From: Psychrobacter sp. NG254
GTDB taxonomy: Bacteria; Pseudomonadota; Gammaproteobacteria; Pseudomonadales; Moraxellaceae
NCBI RefSeq assembly: GCF_015277735.1
Contig: NZ_JADHDA010000004.1
Location: 372,001-436,000 of the forward strand
Direction of reading: 5' to 3'
Length of the DNA stretch: 64,000 bases
The number at the start of each line of letters is the position of its first letter. The stretch's first letter is position 1. The notes under the pieces were generated by a model. That model searched no databases and had not been told where the DNA came from. It saw only the letters and a program-made list of their open reading frames with translations. Below are positions 45,083-54,293 of the stretch, piece by piece. The position numbers and the translations under genes are program-made.

Positions 45083-46189
45083 ATGAATGTGCATAAAAAT
45101 ATAGCTTTAAGTTTTAATACTGCAGAATATTACAGCATGCAAGAAGCTAGTGAGTATCTGAACACCAAATACAATGTTGATAATATAACACCTAAAAAGA
45201 TACTAAAAAGAATCTATGAGTTTGATGTAGACAGCTATTTTTACGGAAAAGGTTTTTACTTACTTGGAACACATTCTATAAGTGATTTAGATGATTTAGA
45301 TGACTTAGATAATTTAGATAATTTAGATAATTTAAATAATTTGGATGACTTAGATGAAGGAAGTGAAAACCTCCAAGATTATATTAATAAAATAGATTCT
45401 TATTTAATATTCTGTGACTTTATGCCTTCAATGCACTGTATAGGCAATGGTTTATTTATGAAGCTAAATAAGAGAATGATAGGGCAACTTGTGTTTTCAA
45501 ATCGTATTGAAGTTAGTGATGAATGGGCAGATCTTGAAGGTTTGTTACCTCAAGATAGACTTGACGCTAATCCTAATGATACTGAAGAGTTTTTGACACC
45601 TAATTTCATCCCTAGAAATAATAGAGACGACGGCTATAAATTCAATAAAATCAAAGTAGAGCGAAGCACATTCTTACCAATTTTACCGAAAGAATATATT
45701 GATGACATAGGACTTCAAAAAGCATTAAAAAGAATTAATCTAACTGTGTTAGAACATTACCACTTCAAAGACTACCAAATTGAAAGTTATGAAGGCTCAA
45801 ACATTATTTACAGTAACAAAGATACGATCGTATTAAATTTAGAAGTAACAAATGAAGATGTTTTAATTTTACATAAAGATTTAGAAAAGTTAGAAAAGCA
45901 TATTATTGACTACCAACAACCTATAGATGAGATTTCGGAATTTAAAAGGAAAGGCGTCAGCCCAAAACTACTGAAAGCAAAGTTAGTTGCTAATGCGCAC
46001 GCACAATATTTGTGGTCAAAAGACTATGATAAAAAAATCCGAATTGGTGAGATGTGCGAGCTTATATGGAGCTATTTAATTGATACTGAACATAGTGAAA
46101 TGCTTCCTGAAAGGAAAGCTACTTTAAAGAAATGGCTTAGCTTGATACCTGATTATGCTAGTGAAGCAGGGAGACCAAACGAAAAATAA
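45083..46189 (+). CDS. Unknown island protein with HTH-like N-terminus and a DLD repeat
   Basis: This 368-aa protein is of a type I associate with Moraxellaceae islands, but I cannot name it. The N-terminus (YYSMQEASEYLNTKYN, then ITPKKILKRIYEFDVD) resembles the helix-turn-helix of excisionase/MerR-like regulators, so DNA binding is possible. Residues about 68-91 are eight tripeptide units of the DLD/NLD type encoded by a 9-bp tandem repeat. The rest is rich in Asp, Leu and Lys, with a conserved-looking WADLEGLLPQDRLD. It is strongly AT-rich. A perfect 16-bp-stem terminator follows its stop directly. Confidence 0.7.
   Translation: MNVHKNIALSFNTAEYYSMQEASEYLNTKYNVDNITPKKILKRIYEFDVDSYFYGKGFYLLGTHSISDLDDLDDLDNLDNLDNLNNLDDLDEGSENLQDYINKIDSYLIFCDFMPSMHCIGNGLFMKLNKRMIGQLVFSNRIEVSDEWADLEGLLPQDRLDANPNDTEEFLTPNFIPRNNRDDGYKFNKIKVERSTFLPILPKEYIDDIGLQKALKRINLTVLEHYHFKDYQIESYEGSNIIYSNKDTIVLNLEVTNEDVLILHKDLEKLEKHIIDYQQPIDEISEFKRKGVSPKLLKAKLVANAHAQYLWSKDYDKKIRIGEMCELIWSYLIDTEHSEMLPERKATLKKWLSLIPDYASEAGRPNEK
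45284..45355 (+). repeat. 9-bp tandem repeat, eight units, in frame
   Basis: Eight contiguous 9-bp units of the GATTTAGAT type (variants GACTTAGAT, AATTTAGAT, AATTTAAAT, AATTTGGAT) encode DLD, DLD, DLD, NLD, NLD, NLN, NLD and DLD. Because the unit is a multiple of three, copy-number changes would alter the protein without breaking it. Confidence 0.9.
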
Positions 46190-46191
46190 TG

Positions 46192-46240
46192 TATGGCAAC
46201 TTAGGTTTATATAGATGAACCTAAGTTGCCATATTTTCTT
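46192..46240 (+). terminator. Rho-independent terminator after the 45083 gene
   Basis: A perfect 16-bp stem (46192-46207 with 46218-46233, starting TATGGCAACTTAGG) with a 10-nt loop is followed by TTTTCTTT. It lies 2 bases after the stop codon. Confidence 0.92.
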
Positions 46241-46266
46241 TGACCTTCAACATGCCTATCATTTAT

Positions 46267-46312
46267 CTCATAGCAACCAGCCATTACCGGCAATCACTCT
46301 AACCGCTATGAG
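46267..46312 (+). promoter_or_regulatory. Inverted repeat overlapping the alpA-like ribosome-binding site
   Basis: CTCATAGC (46267-46274) and GCTATGAG (46305-46312) form a perfect 8-bp inverted repeat 30 bases apart. The right arm runs into the GAGGTG ribosome-binding site of the gene at 46322. If formed in mRNA, it would hide part of the Shine-Dalgarno sequence; alternatively it is a protein operator. Confidence 0.45.
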
Positions 46313-46321
46313 GTGAATATT

Positions 46322-46624
46322 ATGAAACTCAACGATCAATATCTAAGAATGGCAGACCTTGCTAACCAATCGGGACGCATCGCCAAGACCTATACGACTC
46401 AATCAGGACAACAGCGCACCGTCACTGCTAAGAATGCTACACGCGGTATAATCGGATTCTCTGCTAAACACATCTACCATCTCATCAGTCAAAATCAATT
46501 CCCAACGCCCATAAAAATTGGACGTGCGAGCTTATGGCGTTTGTCTGATATTAATCACTGGGTAAATTCTCACAACGAACAGCCAGACTCAGACAATCAA
46601 TCCAATAATCTAATGGGAGCTTAG
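46322..46624 (+). CDS. AlpA-like helix-turn-helix regulator
   Basis: The frame could start with GTG at 46313, but that GTG is part of the GAGGTG ribosome-binding site, so ATG 46322 is the start and the product has 100 aa. The core is AlpA/excisionase-like: RMADLANQSGRIAKTY, a serine/threonine-rich insert, then GIIGFSAKHIYHLISQNQFP and TPIKIGRASLWRLSDINHWV, the HTH with its characteristic wing. AlpA-type proteins control integrase or excision in P4-like elements. It opens the operon ending with the DUF927 gene. Confidence 0.88.
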   Translation: MKLNDQYLRMADLANQSGRIAKTYTTQSGQQRTVTAKNATRGIIGFSAKHIYHLISQNQFPTPIKIGRASLWRLSDINHWVNSHNEQPDSDNQSNNLMGA

Positions 46625-46626
46625 TC

Positions 46627-46911
46627 ATGATGACATCAAAACCCATTGAGATTTTAAAACCACGCCTAGTAGCAGTTGACAGTCATAAGTTAGACTACAT
46701 CGATGAACTCATTCAAAACTATTCCAATGACTGCGAAAGCTTGGCTTATGCACTTAATACAATTGAAGCAGACGACCCAGCGTCAAAGGGTGTGATAGTA
46801 GCGGTGAGATCCGCCTTACTCGCTATCAGTACACATGCCAGCGAATTGAGCTCAGGCATCATGCGAGATATTGTCTCATTGCCTGAAGTCGAGGTATCAA
46901 GCCATGAATAG
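46627..46911 (+). CDS. Unknown small island protein
   Basis: This 94-aa protein has no motif I can name. It is acidic and helical (PIEILKPRLVAVDSHKLDYI, ALNTIEADDPASKGVIVAVR, SALLAISTHASELSSGIM), without signal or span. It begins 2 bp after the alpA-like stop with tandem ATG codons (46627 and 46630) and its end overlaps the next gene by 8 bases. It is clearly part of the coupled operon, probably an accessory to replication or regulation. Confidence 0.7.
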   Translation: MMTSKPIEILKPRLVAVDSHKLDYIDELIQNYSNDCESLAYALNTIEADDPASKGVIVAVRSALLAISTHASELSSGIMRDIVSLPEVEVSSHE

Positions 46912-47278
46912 TAATGACAATAAAACCCAGCTAGAAGCTCTTAGCGGCTTACCTGATAACGCCTTGTCTATCAGCCAAACTAGCCAGCGCAAAATAATTG
47001 ATATGACCACTGATAATGATAGAGAAGTCGTTGTCTTATCAGCACATGATCTATCAGATATTGCCTGTGATATTGAAGGAGTCGTCGCTGCATTGAATGA
47101 TATTGGGCATCTATTATCTCTTGTTCACCATGCCAAGATGCAGCCACATATCATTGTAAATATGTCACATTTAAGAAATGATTCTGTCAATACATGGATG
47201 AATCTATTAAATGCAAGATTAGAGAAAGTCAATCAAACCTTAGCATTGACTCGTTACGGCAAGGAGGTAGCACAGTGA
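46904..47278 (+). CDS. Unknown small island protein
   Basis: The frame is open from 46871, but the ATG at 46904 overlaps the previous gene's end by 8 bases, which suggests coupled translation, and gives 124 aa. It is polar and mostly helical (MNSNDNKTQLEALSGLPDNA at the start, VVVLSAHDLSDIACDIEGVV, MNLLNARLEKVNQTLALTRY near the end). No motif is recognised. It ends in the GTGA overlap with the 37-aa gene. Confidence 0.7.
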   Translation: MNSNDNKTQLEALSGLPDNALSISQTSQRKIIDMTTDNDREVVVLSAHDLSDIACDIEGVVAALNDIGHLLSLVHHAKMQPHIIVNMSHLRNDSVNTWMNLLNARLEKVNQTLALTRYGKEVAQ

Positions 47279-47388
47279 GAAGCTACCCACCAAAGCAAAG
47301 CCGTAAGTATTCCAAGCGTAAGAGCTACTACAAGAAATATCAAGCTACACGCAAGCCGAACCAGTCGCCAGCAAGGGGTAAAAGATGA
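47275..47388 (+). CDS. 37-aa highly basic protein in the replication operon
   Basis: This GTG-started gene follows a strong AAGGAGGT at proper spacing. It overlaps the previous stop (GTGA) and its own stop overlaps the next start (ATGA). The product of 37 residues is about 40 percent Lys/Arg and rich in Ser and Tyr, beginning RSYPPKQSRKYSKRK. Composition fits a nucleic-acid-binding peptide. The two-sided overlap and ribosome-binding site argue for real translation. No family is recognised. Confidence 0.65.
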   Translation: MRSYPPKQSRKYSKRKSYYKKYQATRKPNQSPARGKR

Positions 47389-50129
47389 CCCCTACACCAC
47401 AAACGATAGACAATAAAAAAGCCCATGCTGACAACATGGGCGCTGATACTCTCTTACAAGGTTGCAAGCCAGCTACAGAGAAACAACTGGCAAACTGTCC
47501 ATTCTTGACCAAGCTTTACAGCATGGTAGAACCTGAGCGACTGCTATTTTCTACAGACGACACTACTATATATCATGGTGATGATATTGGCAAAACTGAA
47601 GCGACAGCTGGCACAATAGCTATAGCAATCACCGACAGACAAAAGCAACCCGTAGGCGCTGTGTTCTACACACCAAACAGCAAAGCTACGCTTATTGTCA
47701 TTGATCCTACAGGGTATGGAGCTATCGTCATTGGTGACACGAATAAAGCTAATGAGGTGCTTGCGTTTGATAATTTGGATAACGGTATTGATACTTATGC
47801 GTGCCTGATGGCTAGTGACAAGACTATTATTATCAGCCCTCAAAGAACAAAGCAGTGCTTTAAAAAGATGGTGCAGCATTGGAGCAGCGGATCACAGGTC
47901 ACCATACCGATGACTATAGATAACAAAGGGATGATAAATCTACTGGCAGGCGTGAATGCTAGGGCATTGGTTACCGTGGCTGATATGGTCACGATGCTAC
48001 ATGCTAATCATAGCTATGAGGCGATACTGGCCGCTGATGATACCCAGCTAATCAATTTAAAAGATACCACTTACTATCCTGAATGGCGCGACGACAAAGT
48101 ACCGCAACTGAATACGCCTATGGTTTATGATGATGGTCGCTTTGAGCTATACCATGATGGTCTGTTTTTCGTGAAGTACGATGACAGCGATCCTAGCAAT
48201 ATTCTATATAAGCAAAAAATGTTTGTTTGTTCTCCCATAGAGATTATTGCTAAAACACGGGACACAAGCAGCGCTACATGGGGGCGGTTACTGCAATGGC
48301 ATGATGATGACAGCGTGTTACATACGTGGTCAATGCCGTTAGCGTTACTGCAAGGTGATGCCCGTGAGTATCGCCGTGAGCTTGCCAGTCAAGGATTAAG
48401 CATTACTACCAATGGCAAGCAGCGCAACTACTTAGATGCTTATATTCAGGACTACCCTATTCACAAACGAGCATTATGCGTGGATAAGTTGGGCTGGCAT
48501 AAGGAGCAATACATATTACCTAATGGGACGATAGGTAGCGATGGCAAGGAGTTGATTGTCTATCAGTCTGCTAATGCAATTAATAGTACTTTATCCCAAA
48601 AAGGGACATTAGTTCAATGGCGTGATGAGTTATGCAGACCACTAGCAGAGCAAAGCCGCTTGGTTTTTTCTATTGCTTGCGCTTTTGCTGGTCAATTACT
48701 TTCGCTATTAGAATCTGACGGGGGTGGTTTCCACCTTTTAGGCTCATCAAGCATGGGTAAATCTTTATCGCTTAAGTTGGCTGCTAGTGTATGGGGCAAT
48801 CCTGATAAGTATGTTAAGACATGGCGCAGCACTGATAACGCACTTGAGGGCACAGCAAGCGAGCATAACGACAGTTTTCTGCCACTTGATGAGATCAGCG
48901 AATGTGCCCCCAAAATAGTAGGCAAAGCCGTTTATATGCTAGGTAATGGTCACGGCAAAGGTAGAAGCACGACTACAGGACACAACCGCATAGCCAAAGA
49001 ATGGCGCATTATTTTTTTATCCAATGGTGAAGAGTCGCTGCAAAACATCATGGCGCAAGCAGGACAGAAAACCAATGCAGGTATTGAGGTTCGGGTAGCA
49101 CATATAGATGCTGATGCTGGCAAAGGCTTAAAGACTTTTGATAGTTTGGTATTGGCACCCACAGGCGCAGCGCAAGCCGATAAGATCAACGAGCTATCAC
49201 ACGCTTATCATGGTGTGGCTGGCATAGCATGGCTTGAACATATCACCACTGATAAGGCAGCGACCACAGCCACCGCTAAGCAGCTTGTAACAGACTTTAT
49301 GAGTAAGTATAGCGACCTTGCACCACAAGCACATAGAGTGGCTAAACGGTTCGCTATTGTTGCCGCAGCTGGTGAGATGGCAACTCAGGCAGAGATAACA
49401 GGCTGGCAAGCAGGACAAGCAACCACAGCCGTTATGACATGCCTTGATAATTGGCTTGATAACTATGGCCGCGATGGTGAGCATGAGCAGCGCCAGATCA
49501 TCAAACATATTCAGTCGTTTATTGAACAGCATGGATCAAGTCGTTTTGAGCCGCGCCATAGTCACCGATGCCCAGACTTTGAGCCTAAAACTTCTAACCG
49601 TGTAGGCTATCGCAATACTAATACAGGTGACTATTATTTCTTAATGAACACCTTTGAAAAGGAAGTCTGCCCACCTTTTAATGCTAAAAAAGTCTTGCAA
49701 GTTTTGGATGATGCCAATCTTTTAATGCGTAATCAAGGAGATCGTAAAGCATATAAATCACCAAAAACACTTTTTATAGAGCGTGACCCCTTCTATGCAG
49801 TTACAGGTAATATCTTAAGTTATGACATCAATAGAAGTACTGGGACAGCGGAGACGAACGGGACAGACCATACAACGAAAGAGCTAAAGACCGTCCCAAG
49901 TATCAAAGTCTTATTGGGACAGGTGGGACAAAGTAAATATAAACCTGCTAATTTGTCCCATTCGTCCCAAGCCCTAAAAAGTACTGGGACAGCCACGAAT
50001 CCAGTAATCAGAGTCGCTGTACCGTTGTCCCAAGTGTCCCACACTGAAAAGGCAGTTACAGCAGCTAATGTTATTTCTGAGCCAGATAACGAGATACCAC
50101 CATTTGGTATGATAGCCAATTATGCATAG
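47385..50129 (+). CDS. DUF927 family primase/helicase-type ATPase
   Basis: This 914-aa protein is the likely replication protein of the island. Residues 1-250 form a Toprim/primase-like N-terminal region (TLIVIDPTGYGAIVIGDT, DTYACLMASDKTIIISP). The DUF927 domain spans about 260-640: RLLQWHDDDSVLHTW, Walker A GSSSMGKSLSLK (near 452), Walker B FLPLDEISE (near 499), IFLSNGEESLQ and a following GIEVRVAHIDAD. The C-terminal 70 residues are low complexity and encoded by a dense GGGACA/TGTCCC repeat array. It starts at the ATGA overlap with the 37-aa gene, closing a five-gene coupled operon, and a terminator follows at 50159. Confidence 0.88.
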   Translation: MTPTPQTIDNKKAHADNMGADTLLQGCKPATEKQLANCPFLTKLYSMVEPERLLFSTDDTTIYHGDDIGKTEATAGTIAIAITDRQKQPVGAVFYTPNSKATLIVIDPTGYGAIVIGDTNKANEVLAFDNLDNGIDTYACLMASDKTIIISPQRTKQCFKKMVQHWSSGSQVTIPMTIDNKGMINLLAGVNARALVTVADMVTMLHANHSYEAILAADDTQLINLKDTTYYPEWRDDKVPQLNTPMVYDDGRFELYHDGLFFVKYDDSDPSNILYKQKMFVCSPIEIIAKTRDTSSATWGRLLQWHDDDSVLHTWSMPLALLQGDAREYRRELASQGLSITTNGKQRNYLDAYIQDYPIHKRALCVDKLGWHKEQYILPNGTIGSDGKELIVYQSANAINSTLSQKGTLVQWRDELCRPLAEQSRLVFSIACAFAGQLLSLLESDGGGFHLLGSSSMGKSLSLKLAASVWGNPDKYVKTWRSTDNALEGTASEHNDSFLPLDEISECAPKIVGKAVYMLGNGHGKGRSTTTGHNRIAKEWRIIFLSNGEESLQNIMAQAGQKTNAGIEVRVAHIDADAGKGLKTFDSLVLAPTGAAQADKINELSHAYHGVAGIAWLEHITTDKAATTATAKQLVTDFMSKYSDLAPQAHRVAKRFAIVAAAGEMATQAEITGWQAGQATTAVMTCLDNWLDNYGRDGEHEQRQIIKHIQSFIEQHGSSRFEPRHSHRCPDFEPKTSNRVGYRNTNTGDYYFLMNTFEKEVCPPFNAKKVLQVLDDANLLMRNQGDRKAYKSPKTLFIERDPFYAVTGNILSYDINRSTGTAETNGTDHTTKELKTVPSIKVLLGQVGQSKYKPANLSHSSQALKSTGTATNPVIRVAVPLSQVSHTEKAVTAANVISEPDNEIPPFGMIANYA
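49841..50041 (+). repeat. Ten GGGAC-core repeats in the 3' end of the DUF927 gene
   Basis: Cores lie at 49841, 49859, 49893, 49915, 49924, 49954, 49963, 49985, 50026 and 50035, as TGGGACA/CGGGACA or the complement TGTCCCA/CGTCCCA. Three pairs are spaced exactly 9 bp apart. The array is in the low-complexity end of the coding sequence, where the protein can tolerate it. This resembles iterons bound by an element's own replication protein. Confidence 0.75.
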
Positions 50130-50158
50130 CTGACAACTATCTCGACGACTGAAATATT

Positions 50159-50195
50159 GAAAGGCATACGTTAATACGCATGCCTTTCTTACTGT
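50159..50195 (+). terminator. Rho-independent terminator after the DUF927 gene
   Basis: GAAAGGCAT (50159-50167) pairs with ATGCCTTTC (50180-50188) with an inner CG pair, followed by TTACTGTTTGT. The hairpin is good; the T tract is weak. Confidence 0.65.
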
Positions 50196-50224
50196 TTGTA
50201 CTCTGATGACAGCAAAGAAAAATA

Positions 50225-50387
50225 TTGGAACCAAAACAGCCAAATTGTGGATATTTGGAACCAAAACACGCCTGTTTTCTCTTTGGTTCCAACATAAAAA
50301 ACCACTCTTAGCCCAGTCATGGAAAGTGATTCAGCTTGGAACCAGAGATAAATTTGGAACCAAAAAAAAGCTGGAAAAATGGAACCA
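50225..50387 (+). repeat. TTGGAACCA iteron-like array, probable origin
   Basis: Six copies of a TTGGAACCA motif lie between the DUF927 gene and hsdR: TTGGAACCAAAACA at 50225 and 50255 (exactly 30 bp apart), an inverted copy TTGGTTCCAA at 50283, and copies at 50336, 50354 and 50380 (TGGAACCA). The surrounding DNA is AT-rich. Position directly after a replication-type ATPase gene, with regular spacing, fits an origin of replication. In this 308-bp gap no gene is seen. Confidence 0.7.
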
Positions 50388-50437
50388 CTTTGGTACGATT
50401 ATAGCGAGAGGACGCTTCTTAAAACTAATCTGAAATA

Positions 50438-53400
50438 TTACATCGTTGCCTCAGCACCCAGCTTCGTATCAAGCATCAATCGAATAAACTGTTTAAACCG
50501 ATTCGGGTTCGACAGTAAATGCATGGTCATGTCTTCAAACGTACCCTTGGCATCAAACATAGCGTCCTCGGCAGCGTTTGGATAGCCGCCCAGCATAATC
50601 TGATCAACACTGTTATTGGTGAACTGCTTGACCACAATCTCGTTCTCCGTGACCTTATCCCAAATGGTATTCATAAAGTTCACTTTGTCCTTATCGGTAA
50701 AGTCCTCATCAGCAAAAACCTCGTTTAATCTATCAATAATCTGAGACAGTAGCGCCTCTTGTTTATCTTTGGGTGTTGCTGTACCTGCTCCACTGCCACC
50801 ATCTAATTGATACTCAGACTTGCCCTCTTGTAGCTTTAAGTCCTGCTGATGCAACTTTGAGACGCGATAATGACTCATGACGATGTTACTTAGATCAACC
50901 TCATCTTCATTGTCCACGCTTTCACGTAGTAGAGGCTGTAGGTTACGAGCGTATAGGCTCAGTTTCTCTAACTCTTTGTCGTCATAGTCCACGATTTGCG
51001 ACATAAACTCATACTGGCGGGTAAAGGTGCCTAAATCCTTTTTGAATATTTCTAGCGCGTCTTGATCGGCCTTAAAACCTTTGTAGTCATTCTCAGCATT
51101 GGTCATCAGCACCACATCGCCCGTTGCTTTGGTACGCTCAAGCATCACTTTGGCGTGCTGTGCTTGCTCACGTGCCAGCTTGTACTTCTTTTGCCAACGC
51201 TCAACTGCTGGCTTGCAGATATTACTAATGGCGGCGTTAGACTTGTTTTTACTATAGAAGGCCTCAACGAATTGCTCGACCTCATGCCATAAGAAAATTT
51301 GAGGTGCACGCAGTCTTTCAGAAAGATCAAACACCTTATCAGGGTCAGACACATCCGCTAAGGTTGCGGTCTCATAGTATGGCTGGAAGGCTTCAAGAAT
51401 ATCGTTAGGATCATTAAAGAAATCGAGCACAAACGTGCCGCTCTCTGCTTTGCCCTATAGGTACGGTTCAGCCGTGAAAGCGTCTGTACGCAATCCACGC
51501 CCGTCAGTTTCTTATCCACGTACATGGCGCACAGTTTGGGCTGGTCAAAGCCTGTCTGGAACTTGTTAGCCACCAGCATCACTTGATAGTCATCACTGTC
51601 AAAAGCTTTACGCAGATCGCGGCCTTTTAACCCGATGTTCATATTATGCTCGGTGAACTTCTCGCCAAGTAATGCGCCGCTATCAGGGTCATTGTCATTA
51701 AAGGTGACTTCCCCTGAGAACGCGACCATGGCGTTGATACGATGATAGCCATTCTCTGCGATATAGTTATCAAAGGCTAGCTTATAGCGTACTGCTTCCT
51801 TACGGGAACCTGTTACTACCATCGCTTTGGCTTGGCCACCTAATAAACCTTTAATGTTGTCATTAAAGTGCTCAATGATGATCTTAACCTTCTGCGCGAT
51901 ATTGTGTTCATGCAAGCGTACCCAGTTATTGAGCTTAATCTTGGCGCGGCGAGTATCCACTTCATCATCAGCAGCGGCCAGCTTTTGCTTGAGCTGATAG
52001 ACCACTTTGTAGTTGGTGTAGTTCTTGAGCACATCTAAGATAAAACCCTCTTCAATGGCTTGGCGCATTGAGTAGACATGATAAGCGGCTGGCAGGTTAT
52101 CTTTAGAGGCTGGCAAGTCAGGGTTAGGTAAGCGTCCAAACAGCTCAATGGTTTTTGGCTTAGGCGTGGCGGTAAAGGCATAGTAGCTGAGGTTTGGACT
52201 GCTACGGCGTGCGGCAAGCGTGGCATCCAATATGTCTTCGCTAGATAGCGGCGCATCATTCTCGGCAGCATTATCAACAGTACCGCCTTGCTTACTCTCT
52301 ATATCACCTGATACCAACACTTCTTTAAGCTGGCGTGCGGTAGAGCCTGTCTGTGATGAGTGTGCTTCATCGGCGATGATGGCATAACGGCGCGACTTGA
52401 GCACACTTGAGTCTTCAATGGCTTTGAGTACAAACGGAAAGGTTTGAATGGTCACGATAATAATCGGCTGAGAGTTTACCAATGCGGCCGCAAGTTGCTC
52501 AGACTTTGAGCCGTCACTCTCTTTTCTATTGATCTTACCGACCACGCCATCGGCATGTTCAAACTGATAGATGGTGTCCTGCAATTGGTCATCAAGCACG
52601 GTACGGTCGGTGATGACAATGACTGAATGAAACTGTTTATCGCCGTCGCTGTTGTACAAGGTCGATAGCTGATGGGCAGTCCATGCGATAGAGTTAGACT
52701 TACCTGAGCCTGCACTATGTTGAATGAGGTACTTTTGACCAGCGCCTTCATTAATAGCGGCATTAACCAATTTGGTTACCACGTCCCACTGATGATAGCG
52801 TGGGAACATCATGATCTCTTTTTTGGACTTGCGCCCAATAGCGTCCTCTTCCTCATCGATCTGCAAGTGCATAAAATGGCCGAGGATGGCGAGTAAGTTC
52901 TCTGGTGTGAGTACTTCATTCCATAGATAGTCAGTGGCATATTGGCTGATATCGTCAGGGATATCGTTACCCGCGCCGCCGTCACTGGTGCCTTTGTTAA
53001 ATGGTAAGAAGTACGTGCTATCGCCTGCCAGCTTAGTTGTCATATAGACTTCATATTGACTGACCGCAAAGTGAACCAATGCGCCACGCTTAAACGTCAG
53101 CAGCGGCTCAGGCTTTTTAGTATCAAGGTCTTTTGGCAGGCGTGTCTTCTTATACTGAGTAATCGCATTTTGTACTGCTTGCTTAAACTCAGACTTTAGC
53201 TCCATCGTTGTGACAGGTAGGCCATTGACGAACAGCACCACATCGATACGGTTACGCTTAGCGACTTTACCGTCTGTACTGTCTTTTATACTGGTATGAG
53301 GGCTATAAACCACCTCAGGAACGACACGGCAGATATTGGCCTCATAGCGTGCCATGGTCTCAGGATTAAGGCTGTGCTCAGGCTTAAACTGGCATAAGTC

Positions 53401-53727
53401 AAAACGTGCGTTACGAATCTTTAGGCCATGACGTAAGACGCCCAATGTGCCATAGGTGCGCGAGGCTCTATCGGTAGCGTGCTCATCGGCCTTATTGAGC
53501 TGCTTAACCAGTGCGGCGACAAAGTGACGCTCTGAATCGATAGGAAAGGTGCGGCAAAACTTCTCCCATTCCTGTGGCTGGGTGGTCTGCACAAAGTCGA
53601 GCACGTCTTGCTCGTATAGTGCGGTCTCTGCCTGATAGCCGCTGGCATGACCTACTTGCCAGCCATGCGCTTGCATCTGAGTGACAATATCGGCTTGGAA
53701 GACAGATTCGTGGGTTGTGTCGGTCAT
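50438..53727 (-). pseudogene. hsdR: Type I restriction enzyme R subunit, frameshifted
   Basis: HsdR provides the translocase and nuclease of type I restriction. The N-terminal 758 residues or so are in one frame: PD-ExK nuclease IDVVLFVNGLPVTTMELKSEF-type block (Lys near 176, cut short here), Walker A HSAGSGKSNS (near 337), IIADEAHSSQ (near 450), YYAFTATPKPK, and motif VI QTLSRLNRTYR. The C-terminal 330 residues (51430-50438, VLDFFNDPNDILEAFQPYYE) continue in another frame. Adding one G to the coding GGG at 51455-51453 would restore R-G-K-A-E-S-G-T-F-V-L-D-F across the break. Either one base is lost, making restriction inactive, or it is a sequencing error. Confidence 0.88.
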
Positions 53728-54047
53728 ATTAATTTACTTAATTATTTAGTGGTTTTAATAAATTTTATATGAAATAAGATAAAAGAGTTACAACCATTAA
53801 TATTGTGTTGAACTCTTCTATTGGCTTTCATAAATGAGAAAGCGCCAATGACAGTCTGATGCCCCTACGAAAAGATAGCACCCTTTGATAGATGTTCGCA
53901 AACTTTGGCTTTAAACAATATATCTCCTACTATCACATGTTAATTGTCAAAATTTGGCGTAGAATATTCTGAATAAATATCAATAATATTTATGATGTAA
54001 AAATAATTCTATTACTTTAGCTTTCGTTAGTTAATCGGAGAATACAA
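53728..54047 (+). promoter_or_regulatory. 320-bp gap with dyads before the three-gene operon
   Basis: No gene is seen. Near the plus-strand start it has a perfect palindrome AGAATATTCT (53962-53971) and an inverted repeat ATAAATAT/ATATTTAT (53974-53981 and 53987-53994), 54 to 86 bases before ATG 54048. These could be an operator for the small operon. A CGGAG ribosome-binding site follows at about 54036. The left part should carry the hsdR promoter. Confidence 0.45.
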
Positions 54048-54284
54048 ATGAATAAAAAGAATATTGAAATAAAAATTTTAAAAAAAGGGGATGAGGTATC
54101 AAGTGTCTTTAACTATATGGATGGTATGGCAATATCTGTTAAAAGAAAAAAAGGTAACGTTGATATTATACTACTCAATCAATCAGATGAAGGCTTACCA
54201 CAAATTACATCTACTTGGACGATAAGTGAGGGTGATAATGAAGTGGTAGTTAGTAAAGGTGATTTGAAGATCTCTACATTCTGA
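54048..54284 (+). CDS. Unknown 78-aa protein, first gene of small operon
   Basis: I do not recognise this protein. It looks beta-rich and soluble (NIEIKILKKGDEVSSVFNYM, DGMAISVKRKKGNVDIILLN, TISEGDNEVVVSKGDLKIST). The ATG at 54048 follows GGAG at suitable spacing. It is 10 bp upstream of the zinc-knuckle gene and oriented against the surrounding hsd genes. Base composition is AT-rich, unlike hsdR and hsdM, suggesting separate acquisition. It might be an antitoxin, immunity or sensor protein for the following genes; this is guesswork. Confidence 0.65.
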   Translation: MNKKNIEIKILKKGDEVSSVFNYMDGMAISVKRKKGNVDIILLNQSDEGLPQITSTWTISEGDNEVVVSKGDLKISTF

Positions 54285-54293
54285 GGTGATGAA

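Noticed and set aside
50225..50387. CRISPR array
   Set aside because: Motif copies are short (9-14 bp), unevenly spaced and partly inverted; no cas gene is near. An iteron array is a better reading.
51440..51470. Phase variation of hsdR
   Set aside because: The G run is only three bases, too short for typical slipped-strand phase variation; a simple mutation or sequencing error is likelier.
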